A DNA stretch of 64,000 nt from RPQJ01 sp963744735 (GTDB taxonomy: Bacteria > Pseudomonadota > Gammaproteobacteria > Steroidobacterales > Steroidobacteraceae), in the NCBI GenBank assembly GCA_963744735.1, contig CAVUVH010000009.1, positions 74,617 to 138,616 on the forward strand, read 5' to 3'. Position 1 is the first letter of the stretch; every line of letters starts with the position of its first letter. Below are positions 38,713 through 48,691 of this stretch, piece after piece. The notes under the pieces are model-generated. The model did no database searches, was not told the DNA's origin, and worked only from the letters and a program-made list of their open reading frames with translations. The position numbers and the translations under genes were made by a program.

Positions 38713-40344
38713 TTACGGCTTCGAGAACAGCACCTCGCCCTCGTCCGACAGGTCGAACCGGCTGGACATCGGTACTTTCGGCAGGCCCGGCATGCGCAGG
38801 ATCTCGCCCGTGATCGGGACGATGAATCCCGCCCCGGCCGCCAGCTGGATTTCACGCACGGTGACGAGAAAGTCCTTTGGTCGTCCCAGCAAGGCCGGGT
38901 TGTCAGAGAGCGACTGCTGCGTCTTCGCAATGCAGATCGGCAGCTTGTCGAACCCCGCCTTCTTCAACTGCTCGAGGTCACGCTTCGCCCGTGCCGTGTA
39001 GTCGACCGCCTGTGCGCCGTACATTTCACGCGCGACCGTCGCGATCTTGTGCTCGATCGAATCGCTCCATTCGTATAGCGGCTTGAATCCCGGCTCGGTG
39101 CGCGCGACGAGGTCGCGCACGACCTCGGCAAGCTCGACGCAACCGCTGCCGCCCTGGCTGAAGGGGTTCGCGGCCACGGCCTGCACCCCGAGGCTGGCAC
39201 AGTGTTTCTGCAGCGCCGCCACTTCTTCCGCGGTATCGGTCGGAAAGCCATTGATTGCGACGACGCAGGCCTGCCCGAACTTGCGGATGCTCTCGATGTG
39301 CTTCTCCATGTTGGAGAAGCCGCGGCTCATCGCCTCGACGTCCGGCTTGCTGACCTCCGCGAGCGGCTTGCCGCCGTGCATCTTGAGCGCGCGGATCGTC
39401 GTCACAAGCACCGTGCAGGCCGGCGCGAAGCCGCCGTAACGACAGTTGATGTCGAAGAACTTCTCCGCGCCGAGTTCGAACGCGAAGCCCGCCTCCGTCA
39501 CGACGATGTCGGCATACGAGAGCGCAGCCCGAGTCGCAGTGATGCTGTTCGTTCCGTGAGCGATGTTGGCGAAGGGCCCGCCGTGGACGAACGCAGGCGC
39601 GCCTTCCGTCGTCTGCACCAGGTTCGGCTTGATTGCCTGGCTCAGCAGCGCCGCCATCGCGCCCACCGCGCCGAGCTCACCCGAGGTCACCGCAACGCCA
39701 TCGGACGTGTAGCCGACGACGATGCGCCCGAGCCTCGCCTTGAGGTCCGGTATGTCGCTGGCAAGGCAGAGGATCGCCATCACCTCGCTCGCGGCCGTGA
39801 TGTCGAAGCCGCTCTCGCGCGGAATACCCTCGGAACGGCCACCCAACCCGATGATGATGTCGCGCAACGCGCGATCGTTCATGTCGATGACGCGCTTCCA
39901 CGTGACGCGCCGCGGGTCGAGCCGGGAGTGATTGCCGTTGTGCAGCGAGTTGTCGACCAGCGCCGCCAGCAGGTTGTGCGCGCTCGAGACGGCGTGGAAG
40001 TCGCCGTTGAAGTGCAGGTTGATGTCCATCATCGGCAGCACTTCGGATGCGCCACCGCCGGCGCCGCCGCCCTTCATGCCGAAAACGGGCCCGAGGCTCG
40101 GCTCGCGTAACGCCGCCGCGCTGTTCACACCGATTTTCGCGAGGCCCTGGACCAGGCCGATGGTGGTGGTGGTCTTGCCCTCGCCTGCCGGTGTGGGCGT
40201 GATCGCCGAAACCAGCACGAGCTTGCCGCGATCTGGCCGGCCCTTGAAGGCGGACAGCGGCAGCTTGGCCTTGTAGTGACCGTAAGGTTCAATTACCGCG
40301 GGATCGATTCCGATTGCGCGCGCGACTTCACCGATAGGCTTCAT
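38713..40344 (-). CDS. fhs: Formate-tetrahydrofolate ligase
   Basis: ATP-dependent ligase joining formate to tetrahydrofolate for one-carbon metabolism. 543 residues, intact, close to the usual 555. MKPIGEVARAIGID, the ATP loop TPTPAGEGKTTTTIGL, REPSLGPVFGMKGGGAGGG, DINLHFNGDFHAVSSAHN, ANPFSQGGSGCVELAE and the final GEILRMPGLPKVP. All motifs are in place. Start at 40344 by family alignment. No other folate gene adjoins it. Confidence 0.95.
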   Translation of the reverse strand: MKPIGEVARAIGIDPAVIEPYGHYKAKLPLSAFKGRPDRGKLVLVSAITPTPAGEGKTTTTIGLVQGLAKIGVNSAAALREPSLGPVFGMKGGGAGGGASEVLPMMDINLHFNGDFHAVSSAHNLLAALVDNSLHNGNHSRLDPRRVTWKRVIDMNDRALRDIIIGLGGRSEGIPRESGFDITAASEVMAILCLASDIPDLKARLGRIVVGYTSDGVAVTSGELGAVGAMAALLSQAIKPNLVQTTEGAPAFVHGGPFANIAHGTNSITATRAALSYADIVVTEAGFAFELGAEKFFDINCRYGGFAPACTVLVTTIRALKMHGGKPLAEVSKPDVEAMSRGFSNMEKHIESIRKFGQACVVAINGFPTDTAEEVAALQKHCASLGVQAVAANPFSQGGSGCVELAEVVRDLVARTEPGFKPLYEWSDSIEHKIATVAREMYGAQAVDYTARAKRDLEQLKKAGFDKLPICIAKTQQSLSDNPALLGRPKDFLVTVREIQLAAGAGFIVPITGEILRMPGLPKVPMSSRFDLSDEGEVLFSKP

Positions 40345-40588
40345 CAATAACTCCCCCTGGTGCGGGCCGGTCGTCGTCCACGAGTTCCGCCCCATGTCTC
40401 TTGTTTCTGCGACGCGGAGTCTTACACAGTGCGCCGACAGTTTGGACTGCAGCCCCCACGGATGCGGCAGCCCCTGGGCCCGGGCCGTGGCACTCGAGCG
40501 GCCGGCACGCAGGTGATTATTGCGTCGCAACACCGGTACAGTGAGGCTCAGGATTCAGGCCACGCGTCAGCCGCCCGTGGAGGCCACC

Positions 40589-40963
40589 ATGACCGCCCTT
40601 TCGGATCGTCGTCCCCACACCCGGTATCTGCGACTGCTGCCCGCAACCCTGGGCCTGTCGCTCGTCGCCGGTTGCGTCGCGCCCGCCATCGCTCCCGCTC
40701 CACCGGCCACGGATCTGCAATTGCTGGGCGCGGCAGAACTCGCCATCCCGCGTGGGTGTGAGGCGAGGCCAGGCTCCGTGTACCGCACACACTTCAACGT
40801 GCAGCCGGATGGGCGCGTCACTGACGCCACCTCGGAGTCGGACAACGGCTGCGTGCAGCAGGCCCTGCGCACCTGGGTGACGACCTTCAGCTACGCCCCG
40901 CTCCGCGAGGTTACCCCCGTGGCATTCGACTGGATGATCGTGACTGCAGCCCGGAGCAATTGA
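40589..40963 (+). CDS. Small lipoprotein with TonB-C-like domain
   Basis: 124 residues, intact. Hydrophobic start ending in the lipobox SLVAGC. The rest has the shape of a TonB C-terminal domain: VYRTHFNVQPDGRVTDATSES, then GCVQQALRTWVTTFSYAPL and a last strand VAFDWMIV. Two cysteines (RGCEARP and NGCVQQ) may form a disulfide. It has no proline-rich spacer or N-terminal anchor helix of a working TonB, so the domain is probably used otherwise. Function unknown. Confidence 0.55.
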   Translation: MTALSDRRPHTRYLRLLPATLGLSLVAGCVAPAIAPAPPATDLQLLGAAELAIPRGCEARPGSVYRTHFNVQPDGRVTDATSESDNGCVQQALRTWVTTFSYAPLREVTPVAFDWMIVTAARSN

Positions 40964-40982
40964 CGGAGACGCGCGGCGCCGC

Positions 40983-42661
40983 TCAGGACGGATCGTTCGC
41001 CCGCAGGTCGGCCGGCGTATCGATGTCCTGCGCCGCCGACGGCATGGGAACGCCGATCACTCGCTCCGGATAGCGCGACAGCAATGCGCGCGCCCCGCGA
41101 TCGCCCCGCAACCCAGCCAGCTCCGGGAACAGATCGGCGGGGAAGATGGCGGGAACACCGATCGTGTCCTCGTACAACGCAGCGACGATATGGTCGGGTT
41201 GCTGCTCCCAGCGTGAGACGAGTCGCCGCAGGTCGTCAGCCGTCACTGCGACCTGGTCAGCAAGCGCAATCAATGCTCCACGTGCATCGAACGGCGCCTG
41301 CGCCAAGCCCCGCGCGAATGGAACTGGCAATGCCCTGCGCGTGATCCGGATTGAAGGCCACGCTCGCCGACGCATCGAGCACCAGCGGCGCGAGGCGCTC
41401 GACCTCCGCGCCGAGCACCACGGTCACGGGGTGCCGTCGTTCCAGCTGCAGCACCGTGTCCAGCGTGCGTGCGAGCATGGGTCGTCCTGCGATGTCGGCC
41501 AGCTGCTTCGGCGAACCGAAACGCGAAGAGCTGCCGGCGGCCAGCAGCATCACATGCAGGTTCGACGCCGCGGTGTTGCGATCGAGTGCCTGCCCGCGTC
41601 TCTTGCCATGCAGATGCGCCTGGATCTCCGCAGTAATTGCGAGCGCGATGCTCGCCGGGTCGCGCCCGCCAAGCTCCAGACCGACGGGCGCATGCAGGCG
41701 CGCCCCGAATTTCGCCGAAGTCGCCGGACCGAGGTCCGCCAACAGGCGCTTTCGACGCGATGCCGGGCCGAGCAGCCCGACATAAGGAATCGGAGTGGCG
41801 GCCAGGACCTCGAGCGCCGCAAGGTCGGTCGCGATGTGATGGCTCATCACCACGGCGGCATCGAAGTGCGTGAGATCCACGTGTTGCGCCAGGTGCCCCG
41901 GAGTGGACAGCAGCACCCGTCTTGCCCGTGGAAATCGCACCTTGTCGGCGTAGGCTGGCCGATGGTCCACCACGGTCATGCGCCAGCCCAACGTCGCACC
42001 CAGCTCCACCACCGGGAGAGCGTCTGGACCGCCGCCGATCAGCAGCACTTCGCGTGCAATGTCCGTGGACGCAAGAAACAAGCGCAACCGGGGACTGGTG
42101 AACTCGACTATCCCGGAGGTCGCCGCGGCCAAGGCGCTCCTGGCGGGCGCTGCCAGCCAGGACGTCAGCTGTGCAGGCAGTCGGGCAGGCGGAGCAGGAC
42201 CGCCAGCAATCCAGAGCGTCGTGCCGACGGGCGGGGCCGGTGCCGCGGAATCGAGCACGAAGCGCATACAATGCGCGTTCACGCTGTTCGAAACACCGCG
42301 CCAGGGTTGCAAAAGGCTCCCAGTTCGACGCGGGATCGAGCCTGATCAGCCAGACGTCCATGCCGCCCTCGCAGCCGGCGCCCAGCCCCCACAACAGGTC
42401 GTCGTCCCCGCGATTGTCGTACCGGACCATTCTTGGCGTGCCCGTGTCGAGCACCGACGCCGCGTGCGCGGCCAGGTCGCCTTCGAGACAGCCGCCCGAC
42501 AGGATGCCCTCGTACCGACCGCCGGGGCCGATCAGCATCTGTGCCCCTGCCTTGCGGTAGGTCGAGCCACGCGTGGCAATGACCGTCGCGAGCACGAGCG
42601 GATCCTGCGCCGCGCGCGCCCGTTCGTACATCGGCAGCAATTGATGCAATGATCCATCCAC
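40983..42661 (-). CDS. XdhC-MobA-like NTP-transferase fusion
   Basis: Molybdenum-cofactor maturation protein in one chain. The N-terminal XdhC/CoxI domain has LATVIATRGSTYRKAGAQML, GGRYEGILSGGCLEGDLA and GLGAGCEGGMDVWL. After a frame change near 42275 the XdhC Rossmann domain has EVLLIGGGPDALPVVELG, VVMSHHIATDLAALEVL and YVGLLGPASRRKRLL. It runs without a stop into a MobA/MocA-type nucleotidyltransferase, MLLAAGSSSRFGSPKQLADI, and after a second change near 41295 GALIALADQVAVTADDL. It ends QDIDTPADLRAND. Known members insert sulfurated, sometimes cytidylylated, cofactor into xanthine-dehydrogenase-family enzymes, and such an enzyme is divergently encoded 69 bases away. Confidence 0.8.
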
Positions 42662-42671
42662 AGGATCGCTT

Positions 42672-42677
42672 TATACT
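42672..42677 (+). promoter_or_regulatory. Candidate -10 box for the molybdenum hydroxylase operon
   Basis: TATACT in the 69-base gap between divergent starts, 53 bases before the ATG at 42731. The same patch read on the other strand gives TAGTATAAA and could serve the XdhC fusion gene. No -35 match at normal spacing. Confidence 0.35.
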
Positions 42678-42730
42678 AAATTCCGTCAGGCCGGCCCACC
42701 GGCACCTGTTCCTGCCCCTGGGGAAACGTC

Positions 42731-43193
42731 ATGATTTCAATCTCGCTCAACGGCAAGACCGTCCAGTTGTCCGCCACGCCCGACACTCCGTTGTTGTGGG
42801 CCCTGCGCGACGAACTCGGCTACACGGGCACCAAGTTCGGCTGCGGCATCTCTGCCTGCGGCGCCTGCACGGTGCACGTCGACGGCCGGCCGGTACGCGC
42901 CTGCGTGACCACGATCGAGTCGGTGGCTGGCAAGCAGGTCACCACGATCGAGGCCATGGATTCGGACCGGATCGGCCAGGCCCTGCAGGCCGCGTGGATC
43001 CGCAATGACGTGCCGCAATGCGGCTACTGCCAGAGCGGGCAGATCATGAGCGCGGCCGCCTTGCTGGCGCGCAATCCGCAAGCCCAACGACGCCGACATC
43101 GACGCGGCCATGCGCCGCAACCTCTGCCGCTGCGGCACCTACAACCGGATTCGCGCCGCCATCAAGGATGCGGCCGCGACGCTCGGCGCCTGA
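42731..43193 (+). CDS. 2Fe-2S subunit of a molybdenum hydroxylase (IorA-like)
   Basis: Small electron-transfer subunit with two [2Fe-2S] clusters. Plant-ferredoxin cluster Cys in FGCGISACGACTVHVDG and RACVTT. The C-terminal cluster Cys are in QCGYCQSGQIM and, after a frame change near 43078, RRNLCRCGTYNRIR. About 153 residues, the usual size. It is followed 15 bases later by the large subunit. No separate FAD subunit is present, so the enzyme is the two-subunit isoquinoline oxidoreductase/aldehyde dehydrogenase type. Confidence 0.85.
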
Positions 43194-43208
43194 GGCACGG
43201 AGAAAGTC

Positions 43209-45343
43209 ATGAGCACCAATGCATTCACCACGCGCCGGGATTTCCTCAAGGGCTCCGCGGCCACGACGGGCGCGCTCGTCATCGGGTTCACGCTGCCGGT
43301 GTCGTCCAGGTTCGCGCAGGCCGCTGCCGCTGCAACGCCAGGCCCGGCTGCCGGCTTTGCACCCAATGCGTTCCTGCGCATCGCCGCGGATGGGCAGGTC
43401 ACGGTCATCTGCGGGCTGTCGGAGATGGGCCAGGGCGTGCACATGGGCATTGCCTCGCTGGTCGCCGAGGAACTCGACGCGGACTGGAAGAGCGTCACGC
43501 TCGAGCAGGCGCCGGTGGACAAGGCGTACAACAATCCGTTGTTCGGCATGCAGGCCACGGGCGGCTCGACCGCGATCCGCGGTCACTACGAACCGATGCG
43601 CAAGGCGGGCGCGGCAGCGCGCGAAATGCTGGTCGCCGCGGCGGCCGGGAAATGGGGCGTCGACGCCGCCGCGTGCCGCACGCAGGACGGCCGCGTCATG
43701 GGCCCCGACGGCAAGTCGGCCGGTTACGGCGAACTCGTTGCGGCCGCCGCCAAGCTGCCGGTGCCGCAGCAACCCGCCCTCAAGGACCCGAAGGATTTCC
43801 GGATCCTCGGCAAGGGCCTGACTCGCATCGACACACCGGCCAAGGTCAACGGCAGCGCGGGCTTCGGCATCGACGTCAAGGTGCCAGGACTGCTCACGGC
43901 GGTCATGGTGCATGCCCCGGTTCCAGGAGCCACCATCGTTTCGGTCGACGATGCCGCGGCCAAGGCGATTCCGGGCGTGCGGCTGGTGCTGCGGATTCCG
44001 CAAGGCGTCGCGGTGCTGGCCGACGGTTACTGGACCGCGCTGAAAGGCCGCGACGCGCTGGTCGTGAAGTGGGACGACGGTGCGCTTGGCACGTTGTCTT
44101 CCGACGGCATCTCGAAACTCCTGGCCGACGCGACGGCCCAGCCGGGCGCAGTCGCTCGCAACGAGGGCGACGTGAACGTCGTCGTCGCCAAGAAGATCGA
44201 GGCCGTATACGAAGCCCCCTATCTCGCGCATGCCTGCATGGAGCCCATGAACTGCACGGCCTGGGTGCGCCAGGGGCCGCCGAAGTGTGGGCGCCGACAC
44301 AGGGCCCAGGCCCGCACCAGGGGATCGTCGCGCAGTTGACGGGCTTGCCCCCCGAGAAGGTGCAGGTCCACACGACGTACCTCGGGGGTGGCTTCGGCCG
44401 CCGCTTCGCGCCGGACTTCATCGTCGCTGCCACGTTGCTGTCCAAGGCGGCCGGAGTCCCGGTAAAACTCGTCTACACGCGCGAGGACGACATGCGCGCA
44501 TGGTTCTATCGGCCCGCCTCGGTCACGCGCTTCACGGCCGGTCTCGACGCGGCCGGCAATCCGGTCTCGCTGACCGCACGGGTTGCGTCGCCGGCACTGT
44601 CGATTGCCGCGGGTTTCGCGACCGAGTTGCCGAAAGGCATCGACGAAGCCGCGGTCGAGGGCATCGCCGACATGCTGTACGCGTTCCCGAACCTGCGCGT
44701 GGAGTACGCGCGGGCCGAGCCCGGCGTCCCGCCATGGTTCTGGCGCTCGGTCGGTCATTCGCAGAACGTGTATTTCCTCGAGGCATTCATCGACGAGATT
44801 GCGGCCGCCGCGGGCAAGGACCCGGTCGAGTTCCGTCGATCGCTGCTGGCCAGGCAGCCGCGCCTGCGCGGCGTGCTCGACCTGGCGGCGCAGAAGGCCG
44901 GCTGGGGCTCGCCGCTGCCGCCGGGCGTCCATCGCGGCGTGGCGATCACGAATTGCTTCGGCAGCTTCGTCGCGCAGGTGGCCGAGGTCTCGATGGATGC
45001 GCGCGGCAGGCCGCGCGTGCACCGCATCGTCGCGGCCGTGGACTGCGGGCGAACGGTGAATCCGGACGTGATCCACCGGCAGGTCGAAGGCGCGATTGTC
45101 TACGGCCTGAGCGCCGCTTTACACGAGAAAATCACCTTCAAGAACGGGCGCGTCGAGCAGTCGAACTTCGACGACTACCCGATGCTGCGCATGGATGAGA
45201 TGCCCAAGGTCGAGGTTCATATCGTGCCGAGCACGGAGGCTCCAGGCGGCATCGGTGAACCGGGCCTGCCGCCGGCAACCCCTGCCGTGGTCAACGCGAT
45301 CTTCGCGGCGACCGGCAAGCGGGTCAGGACGCTGCCGATCTAG
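43209..45343 (+). CDS. Molybdopterin large subunit, Tat-exported (IorB-like)
   Basis: Catalytic subunit with a twin-arginine signal (TTRRDFLKGSAATTGALVIGF), so the enzyme is assembled in the cytoplasm and exported with its small subunit. Moco-binding signatures include GQVTVICGLSEMGQGVHMG, VTLEQAPVDKAYNNPLFG, TTYLGGGFGRRFAPDF and RSVGHSQNVYFLEAFIDE, and the catalytic Glu region GGIGEPGLPPATPA. One frame change near 44270 (NCTAWVR to VWAPTQGPG). About 711 residues. Substrates of this class are N-heterocycles or aldehydes. The TAG stop shares CTAG with the stop of the convergent yajD gene. Confidence 0.85.
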
Positions 45344-45717
45344 GACTTCTTCAACAGGGACGCCAGGTCCGCAAACGGTGATTGAATCACGCCCGGTGCG
45401 CGGTCAGCCTCGCGCAGCGCCGTGCCACCCTGGTCGACGTAGCGCTGGTGCTCGTTGTCGTGGCAATAGAGACAGAGCAGCTCCCAGTTGCTGCCGTCGG
45501 GCGGGTTGTGATCGTGGTCGTGGTTCTTGTGGTGGACCGTGAGCTCGTGCAGGTTGGACTGCTCGAATTCGCGGGCGCAACGCCCGCAGATCCACGGGAA
45601 AAGCTTCAGGGCCTGGGCGCGGTACCCCTGCTCGCGCTGGTCACGCGCACGGCGCGCATCGGCGACGACGCGATCGAGCCGGCCGAGGTCGGGGGTCACG
45701 CGCTTGCGGGTCGTCAT
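45340..45717 (-). CDS. yajD: YajD-like HNH nuclease protein
   Basis: 125 residues, intact. It tracks E. coli YajD: GYRAQALKLFPWICGRCAREF, SNLHELTVHHKNHDHDHNPPD, GSNWELLCLYCHDNEH and the final SPFADLASLLKK. Zn is held by two CxxC pairs (CGRC and CLYC), and the HNH core is the HH...N...H stretch. The role in E. coli is not settled; probably a DNA-repair or editing nuclease. Confidence 0.9.
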   Translation of the reverse strand: MTTRKRVTPDLGRLDRVVADARRARDQREQGYRAQALKLFPWICGRCAREFEQSNLHELTVHHKNHDHDHNPPDGSNWELLCLYCHDNEHQRYVDQGGTALREADRAPGVIQSPFADLASLLKKS

Positions 45718-45894
45718 GCGCCGATTGTGCGCAGGCGCGCCCGGATATGAAAGGGCGGCGACGGCGGCCGGGCAGGCAAGGACGCCGGGGTGCCGCCAGC
45801 TTGTACGGATTTTTTTGCCCCGGCCATCGGAGTACATTGTGACCGAGGCGCGGCTGGAACCGCGCGCTCGAGTCAATGTCAGGAGGTAGTACTC

Positions 45895-46200
45895 ATGGAA
45901 ACCAGCACCAGTACTGAACGACTCATGGCTGATCTGCAGGCTGTCGTTCGCGACACCGAGAACCTGCTCAAGGCCACCGCTGGCGATGCCAGCGAGCGGG
46001 CGAACAAGGCGCGTGCGCACGCGGAAGAGTCCCTGCACAAGGCCAGGGCCCGCCTGAGCGAACTGGAACACGATGTCGCGGCGCGTGCACGGGAAGCCGC
46101 GCAGAAGACCAACGCCTATGTCCACGAGAACCCGTGGGCGTCGATCGGCGTGGCCGCCGGCGTCGGCCTCCTGGTCGGACTGCTGATCGGCCGGCGCTGA
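45895..46200 (+). CDS. YqjD/ElaB-like DUF883 protein
   Basis: 101 residues, intact. A long amphipathic helix (LMADLQAVVRDTENLLKATAG...) precedes ENPWASIGVAAGVGLLVGLLIGRR, the C-terminal membrane anchor typical of YqjD and ElaB. In E. coli these bind ribosomes at the membrane in stationary phase. AGGAGGT at 45881-45887 is a strong ribosome site. First gene of a yqjDEK-like operon. Confidence 0.9.
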   Translation: METSTSTERLMADLQAVVRDTENLLKATAGDASERANKARAHAEESLHKARARLSELEHDVAARAREAAQKTNAYVHENPWASIGVAAGVGLLVGLLIGRR

Positions 46201-46228
46201 ACGCGTTCGGCTGCCAGCGACCACGGCG

Positions 46229-46633
46229 ATGGACGAGCCCGAAGCACCCGGAAGATCGGCCGGCGGCCTGTTCGATTCCCTGCGCGCGCTGATTGCAACG
46301 CTGGTTGCGATGGCGCGCACGCGGGTCGAGCTGTTCGGCACCGAGATCGAGGAAGAACTACGTCGCGTCGTCGAGCTCCTGCTTGGGGGCCTGGTGGTGC
46401 TCGCGCTCGCCAGCCTGGGGCTGCTGTTCAGCGGCCTCGTGGTGATTGCGGCTTACTGGGACACACACCGCCTGGCCGCCACGGTGGGCGTGGCCGTCGG
46501 CTTCATCGTTCTCGCCGCCGCGTCGTATCTTGCCGTACGCGCACGAACGCGGCGGCGGTCCCGCCTGCTGGCGTCGACCCTCGACGAACTCGAGCGCGAC
46601 CTGGAACTGCTGGACAAGCGGATTTCGTCATGA
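46229..46633 (+). CDS. YqjE-like holin-superfamily membrane protein
   Basis: 134 residues, intact. SLRALIATLVAMARTRVELFGTEIEEE is the family signature, followed by two membrane helices (LGGLVVLALASLGLLFSGLVV and VGVAVGFIVLAAASYLAV) and a basic, then acidic tail. Second gene of the operon; its last codon overlaps the next start in ATGA. Confidence 0.88.
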   Translation: MDEPEAPGRSAGGLFDSLRALIATLVAMARTRVELFGTEIEEELRRVVELLLGGLVVLALASLGLLFSGLVVIAAYWDTHRLAATVGVAVGFIVLAAASYLAVRARTRRRSRLLASTLDELERDLELLDKRISS

Positions 46634-46923
46634 CCCGAAGACAGCAACTGGCTGCCAGGCGAGCCATGCTCGTGGCGCGCAGCGAGCTGCAGCGGCGGGA
46701 TCTTGCGATCAGCACCGGCGACATCGCCCATTCACTGCGCAAGGTCGATGCGGCCGTCGGTGTCGTGCGGCGGGCTGCGACGCATCCGCTGCTGCTCGCT
46801 GGCGCGGTCGCCGCCGTCGTCGCAGTCATCCGGCCACGCCGGCTGTTGCGGGGACTCACCTGGGGACTGTCAGCCGCCGTGGCCGCGCAACGCGCCGCGG
46901 CACTGCTGCGCACGGGCGCTTAG
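46630..46923 (+). CDS. YqjK-like protein
   Basis: 97 residues, intact. Basic start MTRRQQLAARRAMLVARSELQRRDL, then ATHPLLLAGAVAAVVAVIRPRR and a hydrophobic end. Position and shape fit YqjK, the third member of the yqjDEK operon. Translationally coupled to the gene before it by a four-base overlap. Confidence 0.75.
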   Translation: MTRRQQLAARRAMLVARSELQRRDLAISTGDIAHSLRKVDAAVGVVRRAATHPLLLAGAVAAVVAVIRPRRLLRGLTWGLSAAVAAQRAAALLRTGA

Positions 46924-46924
46924 G

Positions 46925-47620
46925 TCACGACGGCGGCTCGAGCCGCTTGCGCAGCGCCCGCAAGGCCAGCAGGCTCAGCGAAGCGCCTATGAAACCGACC
47001 GCCAGCAGCCAGCCGATCTGGCGATGGGCCACGCCCTGGCCGAGGGCGACGGCACCAATCGCGTAAGGCAACTCTGCCATGGCCAGGGCCGGGACATACG
47101 TCCGGATGCGCACGCCCAGGTAGCCGCAGAGGTAGCCAGGAATTTCCGACGGCAGTGCCAGGCACAGCAGCAAGACCAGCGCGAACGTGACGTCGCCCGG
47201 GGCCCTCTGCAGGTAGAAATCGATCTTGCTGGTAGACCTGGGCGTCTCCCCCCGCGGTCGGCGCAACACGCGGCCGAGCGCATAGGTACAGATCCCGCCC
47301 AGCAACCAGCCCAGCCACAGCAAGACCAGGGTGACCGTCGTGCCCCAGGTGTACACGGCCGCCGGCAACAGCAGCGCGCTGGAAAAGAAGGCGAGGATGG
47401 CGGACAAGGCGGCGAACACGACGAATGCGACGGCGCCCAGGCGAGGATATGCGGCGATGCCCGGTTGGGCAGCGGCCAGCGCCCGTTGCAGGCTGTCGTT
47501 CACCGCATCGAAGGACAACAGCAGCGCGACGGCTGCGCAGATCAGCACGACGGCAACGGCACGACTCCAGCTCCGGGCCTGGAGCTCAGGACGACCAGCG
47601 ACATGCAGCGGCTCGATCAT
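46925..47620 (-). CDS. TVP38/TMEM64 (VTT)-family membrane protein
   Basis: 231 residues, intact. Several membrane helices with the family pattern: FFSSALLLPAAVYTWG, WLGWLLGGICTYALGRVLRR, FALVLLLCLALPSEIPGYLCGYLGV and YAIGAVALGQGVA. VTT/DedA-related proteins act in membrane lipid handling. Start MIEPLHVAG at 47620; the reading frame continues upstream without membrane or signal features. Confidence 0.75.
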   Translation of the reverse strand: MIEPLHVAGRPELQARSWSRAVAVVLICAAVALLLSFDAVNDSLQRALAAAQPGIAAYPRLGAVAFVVFAALSAILAFFSSALLLPAAVYTWGTTVTLVLLWLGWLLGGICTYALGRVLRRPRGETPRSTSKIDFYLQRAPGDVTFALVLLLCLALPSEIPGYLCGYLGVRIRTYVPALAMAELPYAIGAVALGQGVAHRQIGWLLAVGFIGASLSLLALRALRKRLEPPS

Positions 47621-47864
47621 CGACTCTTGACCATCGACACTGGTACGACTCGCGCCAGGACAACCTCGGCCTGAGGCGCCCTCCTTCACTGCTCGACGTT
47701 AGCAGGCATGCACAACGGCGCGGTGTCGGAAGTTGCGTACGCGGCCTGCCGCCAGGCTCAAGTCGAGGTCCGCCGCCTACGTTCGGCAGCGTACAGAGAT
47801 CATCGGCGTGGCAGCCCATACATACCGGGCAGACTTATGGACTCTCCCGGAGCCGAGGGTGGAA

Positions 47865-48668
47865 ATGACCTCGAGGACCTGGCGAACTGCAATTGCAGCA
47901 ATTCTGCCCATGCTGACCGTAGTCGGCCTCGCACGGGCGGCAGCTCCTGATGCCGACCCGCTTGCGCCGTACGTTACCTCCATCAGCGCCCAACTCGACC
48001 CGCGCGTCGGACAGACCATGGAGCAGCTGGCCGGCACCGGCCGGCAGCTGTTGGCCCTGCGTTCATACCTGCGAAGTGCACCTCACCTTGCGGACCGCTG
48101 GAGCTGGACCCAGGAACAGATCGAAGCCTTCGAGGGCTCCCAGGAGCAACGCGAGCTGCAACAGGAGATCGACAGGGTCAGGACGGCCTTCGTCGCGGCC
48201 AACCCCGGCTTCGAGCTGTACGTGAATCCACAGGTGCGCAGCCTCGACGTGCAGGTCGAGCACTGGAACAGCAACCAGTCGGTGCAGGCAGCGGCTGCGG
48301 AGATACTGGCGGCTGCGCAGGCGCTGATCCTTGCGCCTGGCTTTCCCGCGGATCGCCCCGAACAGGCGCGGGAGGCGCTCAAGGCATTCCTGTCCAGGCA
48401 CACGCCCGTGCCGACGCCGACGATCGCGGCTCCCGGGTTGTCGTTGCACGGCCAGATGCGGGCAATCGACTTCCAGGTGCATCAGGGCGGGCGGGTCGTC
48501 GCAGGCCCGAGCACGGCGACGATCGCCACGGACTGGGTGGCGGCGGGATGGGCAGCGAAGCTCGACGCAGCCGTGCGTGGGGCGAGCAGCAGATTTGACG
48601 GCCCCCAGGCTACTCCGCCGGCGCCGTGGCACTACACCTACGTGCCCGAAGCGCTGGCCCGTGATTAG
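47865..48668 (+). CDS. Exported M15-like peptidase homologue, possibly inactive
   Basis: 267 residues, intact. Signal peptide MTSRTWRTAIAAILPMLTVVGLARA, a helical N-terminal domain, then a domain with the layout of VanY/DdcB M15 carboxypeptidases. His and Asp zinc ligands fit in SLHGQMRAIDFQV, and the last His ligand in PAPWHYTYVPE. Active enzymes read E-x-W-H at the end, with Glu as catalytic base; here the residue two before Trp is Pro or Ala, so the base appears absent. It could be a non-catalytic peptidoglycan binder. This reading is by motif only. Confidence 0.55.
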   Translation: MTSRTWRTAIAAILPMLTVVGLARAAAPDADPLAPYVTSISAQLDPRVGQTMEQLAGTGRQLLALRSYLRSAPHLADRWSWTQEQIEAFEGSQEQRELQQEIDRVRTAFVAANPGFELYVNPQVRSLDVQVEHWNSNQSVQAAAAEILAAAQALILAPGFPADRPEQAREALKAFLSRHTPVPTPTIAAPGLSLHGQMRAIDFQVHQGGRVVAGPSTATIATDWVAAGWAAKLDAAVRGASSRFDGPQATPPAPWHYTYVPEALARD

Positions 48669-48691
48669 GCGGCGGCGGGCCGTGCACGCCG

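Noticed and set aside
43139..44300. Long minus-strand frames opposite the molybdenum hydroxylase
   Set aside because: Shadow frames in a G+C-rich gene; no recognised domain and no start signals.
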